Both the position numbers and the translations under genes were made by a program. Of a stretch of 22,500 nt of DNA, positions 18,298 to 22,500 are shown one piece after another. Each line of letters begins with the position of its first letter. The stretch's first letter is position 1. The stretch is from Tubiluchus corallicola (lineage: Eukaryota; Priapulida; Priapulimorpha; Priapulimorphida; Tubiluchidae), in NCBI GenBank assembly GCA_030141605.1, contig JAQGDQ010001468.1, positions 1-22,500 on the forward strand, given 5' to 3'. The notes beneath the pieces are model-generated. The model had not been told where the DNA came from and did no database searches. It was given only the letters and a program-made list of their open reading frames with translations.

Positions 18298-19094
18298 GTA
18301 AACTAAGCAATTAAAGGCACGATCAACAGTTTCTGTTAAATAAAGCGTCGATTTTTTGTAGCTGTTGTAGAAACATGGTTTGTGAAAAAGGCTTTTGTCA
18401 ATATATGTAGCAACATAAACCAAACTCCTTTAATTACACAAACACTTTATTTTTGACTCTCTTTTCTGTACACTACGTTGTGACTACTAGATTAAAACTG
18501 TAAAAGCTCAAATCAGTTGAAACTGGTTAACCTTGGGTAATGCAAATCAGAAACCAGTCAGGTGAGAAAATGATTCACTGTAGTCTAACTTGCTGTAAAG
18601 TTGTAATGTTGCTAAAAAGTTTATAAAAGTTTGTAAAAGCACTAAGGCTCTTCTTGAATCTTACGTATAAATCTATTTTTGTCTATTAGATGTATATTCT
18701 TGTGGGAACTTTTGCTGAAAAACAATTTTTTTATAAGGTGCAAACTCACTTTCTATAATGTCCAATACTGAACATGATTCTTATATTACAGGCAACACAG
18801 TCAGCAAAATGGACATAATGATTTCACTCAGAAACAATTGTGAGGTATTTTCAATGAGTTGCTTAGTAGTTCATAAATTTGTCATGGTTTTTGGTTTTTG
18901 TTTTTTTGCTGTTGTTGTATTTCTGCACGTTTATGTATTTTTTAATATAGTTGTGTCTGCTGTCATTAGCGTCTTTTTGAGAAGGGTGGTTGACTCGATA
19001 ACCTTTGGTTTTTCGCCACCCTTTCTCCCATGTTCGTTTGTATTTTTGTGTATTTTATTGTCAAATTATTGTAAATTTATGGAGGAAAATAAAA
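18298..19094. other. No supported gene
   Basis: A plus frame starting with ATG at 18758 stays open for about 110 codons and then enters the triplet array. Its early part is hydrophobic (VFGFCFFAVVVFLHVYVFF) because the DNA is T-rich. I see no family match or reliable splice sites, so I do not call a gene. Confidence 0.4.
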
Positions 19095-19988
<894 letters not shown>

Positions 19989-20637
19989 ATATTAAAGCAA
20001 ACTCGGAATCAGTTCACGACATGGTTGATATTTTTACTTTTATTTGCGAAAACGCCTACCAAATATCCAAGTCAGTTAAACAACAGCAGTAGGTTTTTTT
20101 ACTCACCTTTAAATATGTACAATAAGTAAATCTAATTCGCCTCTCATAATCGATCTGTACACATTTTCAGTTAGTTAACACATTTAACCATTTAGCACAC
20201 TTTCAGAAATTACTATCATAAGTACGTTCCCTTTATCTTGTCACTTCGAGGGCAGTGGCAAAACGCGATTTCTTTTTTCCAAATAAATTGCACACTTTCA
20301 TGTACAAGTTGCACTTTCTTAGTACAAGTATGATGTTATGCCATGAAATCAGTGAATCCAAAGGCTCGATGAAATCAAATTTTAGTAAATTGATCGTTGC
20401 GACAACTACTGTTACATTAAGATCAATGTTATGCAGTTCTTTAGTTCTTAGTTTGTCTTGCAAAGCATATCAGTCGATTTATGGACCCCACGCAACCGAG
20501 ACGCCTTCGTTTTAATCAGCTGATCAGAGATCGCGCAATGTGCAGTACAGGAAAAATACTACTACTAGAGTTTTATGTAACTGTCTATAGATGGCGCCAC
20601 ATTGCAATTGAAAACCGCACATTACACGTGACTCCTC
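19989..20637. other. No gene or recognised repeat seen
   Basis: Frames on both strands overlap (plus 20255-20515, minus 20233-20463) without any recognisable product. The LINE homology begins at about 20638. Confidence 0.4.
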
Positions 20638-20892
20638 TTGGAGCCAACATTAAATCCAAGAACACACAATATTAAACAAACACGCACTAATAACAAATAC
20701 GGCAACAATTCTATCACTAAACAAGGAGTTCAACTTTGGAATACCCTGCCATCAAATTTAAAACAAATCAAGTCTTTCGACGAATTCAAATCAAAATTAA
20801 AAATACGTACATTAAATCGTTTTGAAAACCCTACATACGTAAACGATAATATATATTCATCCACAAATTTTGTTTACCCACGTCCATTTTAA
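20638..20892 (+). pseudogene. LINE reverse transcriptase C-terminal fragment
   Basis: The open frame includes NPRTHNIKQTRTNNKYGNNS, then GVQLWNTLPSNLKQIKSF, DEFKSKLK and the ending STNFVYPRPF. It parallels the other copy residue for residue (SRTSNLKQIRTNTHYG, LLWNSLP, FIYPRPY). A TGA lies just upstream at 20629-20631 and there is no ATG, so it is only the tail of the polyprotein. Confidence 0.8.
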
Positions 20893-21107
20893 ATTCTATG
20901 TATATATTGTATATAGTCTATTATAATTTGCATGTAACATTATAATGTATATTTTGTTTTAAATTTTTGGCACAGTAGTTTTTAGTTTGCACTGGACGCA
21001 TTTGCCTTTAACAGTTGTGTGAATTTTATTCTCATGCGGCGATGTTCTTTTATGCTTTTATAGTTATGAATATCGATTTTTTATGACAAATAAAGATTAT
21101 TATATAT
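20638..21107 (+). mobile_element. 5'-truncated LINE, 3' end and 3' UTR (second copy of the 4653-5260 family)
   Basis: The segment contains the C-terminal coding end, a stop at 20890-20892, about 190 bases of 3' UTR including CACTGGACGCATTTGCCTTT near 20992, and the terminal GACAAATAAAGATTATTATA near 21085-21104. All of these line up with the minus-strand copy at 4653-5260. Homology stops at about 20638, marking the 5' truncation. I could not define a target duplication because the 3' flank is TA-rich. Confidence 0.8.
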
Positions 21108-22184
21108 AGTATTTATATATACAGCTAGTATATATATCTAGCATTTAAATGACAAAAAACGGGTAGCTGAAGTAGGTTTCAGAAAGTGTGTTCTTCATTT
21201 TAAATATCCCACAATACTGTTCAGACTACGCCATTATATGACGTCATATACGTTTAAGGTAAATCAGGGGAAGAAAAGGTAATGTTAAATTATGTCCCCA
21301 AAAAACTTTCCGTGCAAAGTTATATTAATTAGCATTTCGCTTACCTGCTTAATTGACTTATGTAACTAGAAAAGAAAATTATTAATCATTTAAAATGTTT
21401 TCACTAATTGGAAAAATGTCGCTGACTCACCCTCCAGGGTGCACCACTTACTAATCAAAAATGTATTTTTAATCATATTGACAACTTACAGTAATTTAAA
21501 ATTTTACTTCATTAGTGACGTGTGCGCTACGAATTCTCTGATTATTTTTTCAAACTTTAAACAATGTTATCTAAACTTGTTTCAAACGACCTACTATTAA
21601 AATGGCTGCATCTAACGGTCATCGCGGGAGTTTAAATTTAAATGTTTTATACAGCGTGACTGCCGATTGAAGTCCCGCGCGCAAAAAGGCAGTACGTAAG
21701 TGATATAAAATTTCAAAACGAAATTTTTGAGCTTTATGTAAATGGGGGTTTCTTGTGTTTTAACGTCTGGACCGGAAACTTTCTCATTATCAAAAAAAAT
21801 TAAAAAAGATTAAGATCAATAAGATCTATATAATTCAAATTAACTGTTTTAGCTTGATTAAAAACGGCTAGGTAACATTCTAGGTAGAAATTATCCAAAT
21901 TTTTAAGATAATATCCAAAAGCACACTTCGGAGAAACCAGTTAATTCATCAGAAATCTTACTGCCTTTACTATTACTTTTCTTTTGCGGCCACAGTGTGG
22001 CGCTCTACAAGTAAAGCACACATTATTTGACAGATGAAACATCAAACTGTAGTGTTTTACATACTTGCGGAAGTGCATTTGTTATATTATAAGCATCTAA
22101 AAGCCTGTCGCTATTTTGATATATCATGTAATTCCTTGATTAAAAAGTTACAAACTGTTACCAAGGTAAACTAGTAACTCAGTT
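21108..22184. other. No gene or recognised repeat seen
   Basis: AT-rich sequence between the LINE and the GT25 exon. I did not find an AATAAA on the minus strand close downstream of the GT25 stop codon. The stretch may be intron or 3' flank of that gene. Confidence 0.4.
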
Positions 22185-22500
22185 TTAGTTTTTCGTGTTA
22201 CCTAAAGACATGGTTATCTCAGGTGTGTTAGTAATAGTGCTAACGTAGTCTTCTTCCAGCAGACAGTTGCTCGGATAATTTAGCCATGGTTTTGCAGCAA
22301 AGGCTTTCAAGTTTCTTGGCGAGAATCTCGTTTTCCATTCTTCTACGGTGCATTTGTCAGTCATAATGGCTATGTAACAGTCAACATTGATCAGATTTTC
22401 CATCAGATTTCCATTCAACAGTTTTGTTGCTCCTTCAAATGTAATGGCGTAGGCTGTTGTCCAAACCGTATAACCAGGTATCTCTAGAAGATTAAATCCT
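22185..22500 (-). CDS. Glycosyltransferase family 25 (procollagen galactosyltransferase-like), C-terminal part
   Basis: Reading enters from the right edge in frame as GFNLLEIPGYTVWTTAYAIT and stays open for about 104 codons to a TAA at 22185-22187. The pattern YAITFEGATKLLNGNLMENL, NVDCYIAIM, then FSPRNLKAFAAKPWLNYPS and YVSTITNTPEI matches the C-terminal end of GT25 proteins. In that family the order is Y-IS--GA-KLL, P-DEFLP-M, R-LKAF--EPLL-YP, then a Y-SDTE motif. Known relatives add galactose to hydroxylysine of collagen in the endoplasmic reticulum. Oddities: DEFLP is replaced by DCYIA, SDTE by STIT, and the frame ends SLGNTKN without an ER-retention RDEL-like tail. A possible donor (TTTAG|GTAACA at 22202/22201) could instead splice to a further exon. 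A CTAG near 22485 could be the exon's acceptor. The N-terminal part lies outside the window. Confidence 0.85.
   Translation of the reverse strand, partial: GFNLLEIPGYTVWTTAYAITFEGATKLLNGNLMENLINVDCYIAIMTDKCTVEEWKTRFSPRNLKAFAAKPWLNYPSNCLLEEDYVSTITNTPEITMSLGNTKN

Noticed and set aside
18208-18423. 71-codon minus frame with a Pro/Ala-rich end
   Set aside because: It spans the right edge of the hAT-like insertion and its target duplication.

Overview
The window looks like repeat-rich, AT-rich DNA from an invertebrate animal. Evidence for this: two protein-coding exons of animal families with eukaryotic splice signals, several degraded LINE-type retroelements, non-autonomous DNA transposons, a solo LTR, long minisatellites and a TTAGGG-like tract. 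There are no operons, Shine-Dalgarno sites or prokaryotic genes. I cannot name the species.

Only two host gene pieces are supported, both on the minus strand. At 11399-11768 lies the first coding exon of an SLC16 (monocarboxylate transporter-like) protein. It has a plausible 3' splice site just upstream of its ATG and a strong GTAAGT donor at its end. At 22185-22500 is the C-terminal part of a GT25-type (procollagen galactosyltransferase-like) protein that runs off the right edge. I found no later SLC16 exon below 11399. If the exon belongs to an intact gene, the left half of the window is its first coding intron; this is inference.

Regions from left to right. 1-70: one inverted unit of a 69-bp satellite. 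715-1834: sixteen units of a 70-bp satellite. 3055-3988: copy A of an unnamed dispersed repeat. 4653-5260: 3' end of a LINE, minus strand. 5426-6951: 22 units of the 69-bp satellite in the opposite orientation to 1-70. 7031-7160: a 59-bp duplication. 7427-7775: an unidentified GC-rich segment. 8154-8651: a short retroelement with a 19-bp target duplication. 8925-9245: a solo LTR with a 5-bp duplication. 9677-10380: ten units of a 72-bp minisatellite. 10880-11337: a TTAA-flanked piggyBac-like MITE. 11399-11768: the SLC16 exon. 11841-12005: copy D of the dispersed repeat. 12035-12526: a polypyrimidine tract. 13015-13774 and 14079-14674: copies B and C of the dispersed repeat, in inverted orientation. 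15421-15791 and 17854-18289: two short hAT-like elements. 16331-17190: a LINE remnant containing a TTAGGG-like tract. 19095-19988: a giant triplet array. 20638-21107: a second LINE 3' end. 22185-22500: the GT25 exon.

Most long open frames here come from simple repeats or minisatellites whose unit is a multiple of three. The parts do not form a pathway. The interest lies in repeat architecture: target-site duplications that define insertions, a four-copy dispersed family, inverted pairs that could give double-stranded RNA, and higher-order structure in the satellites.
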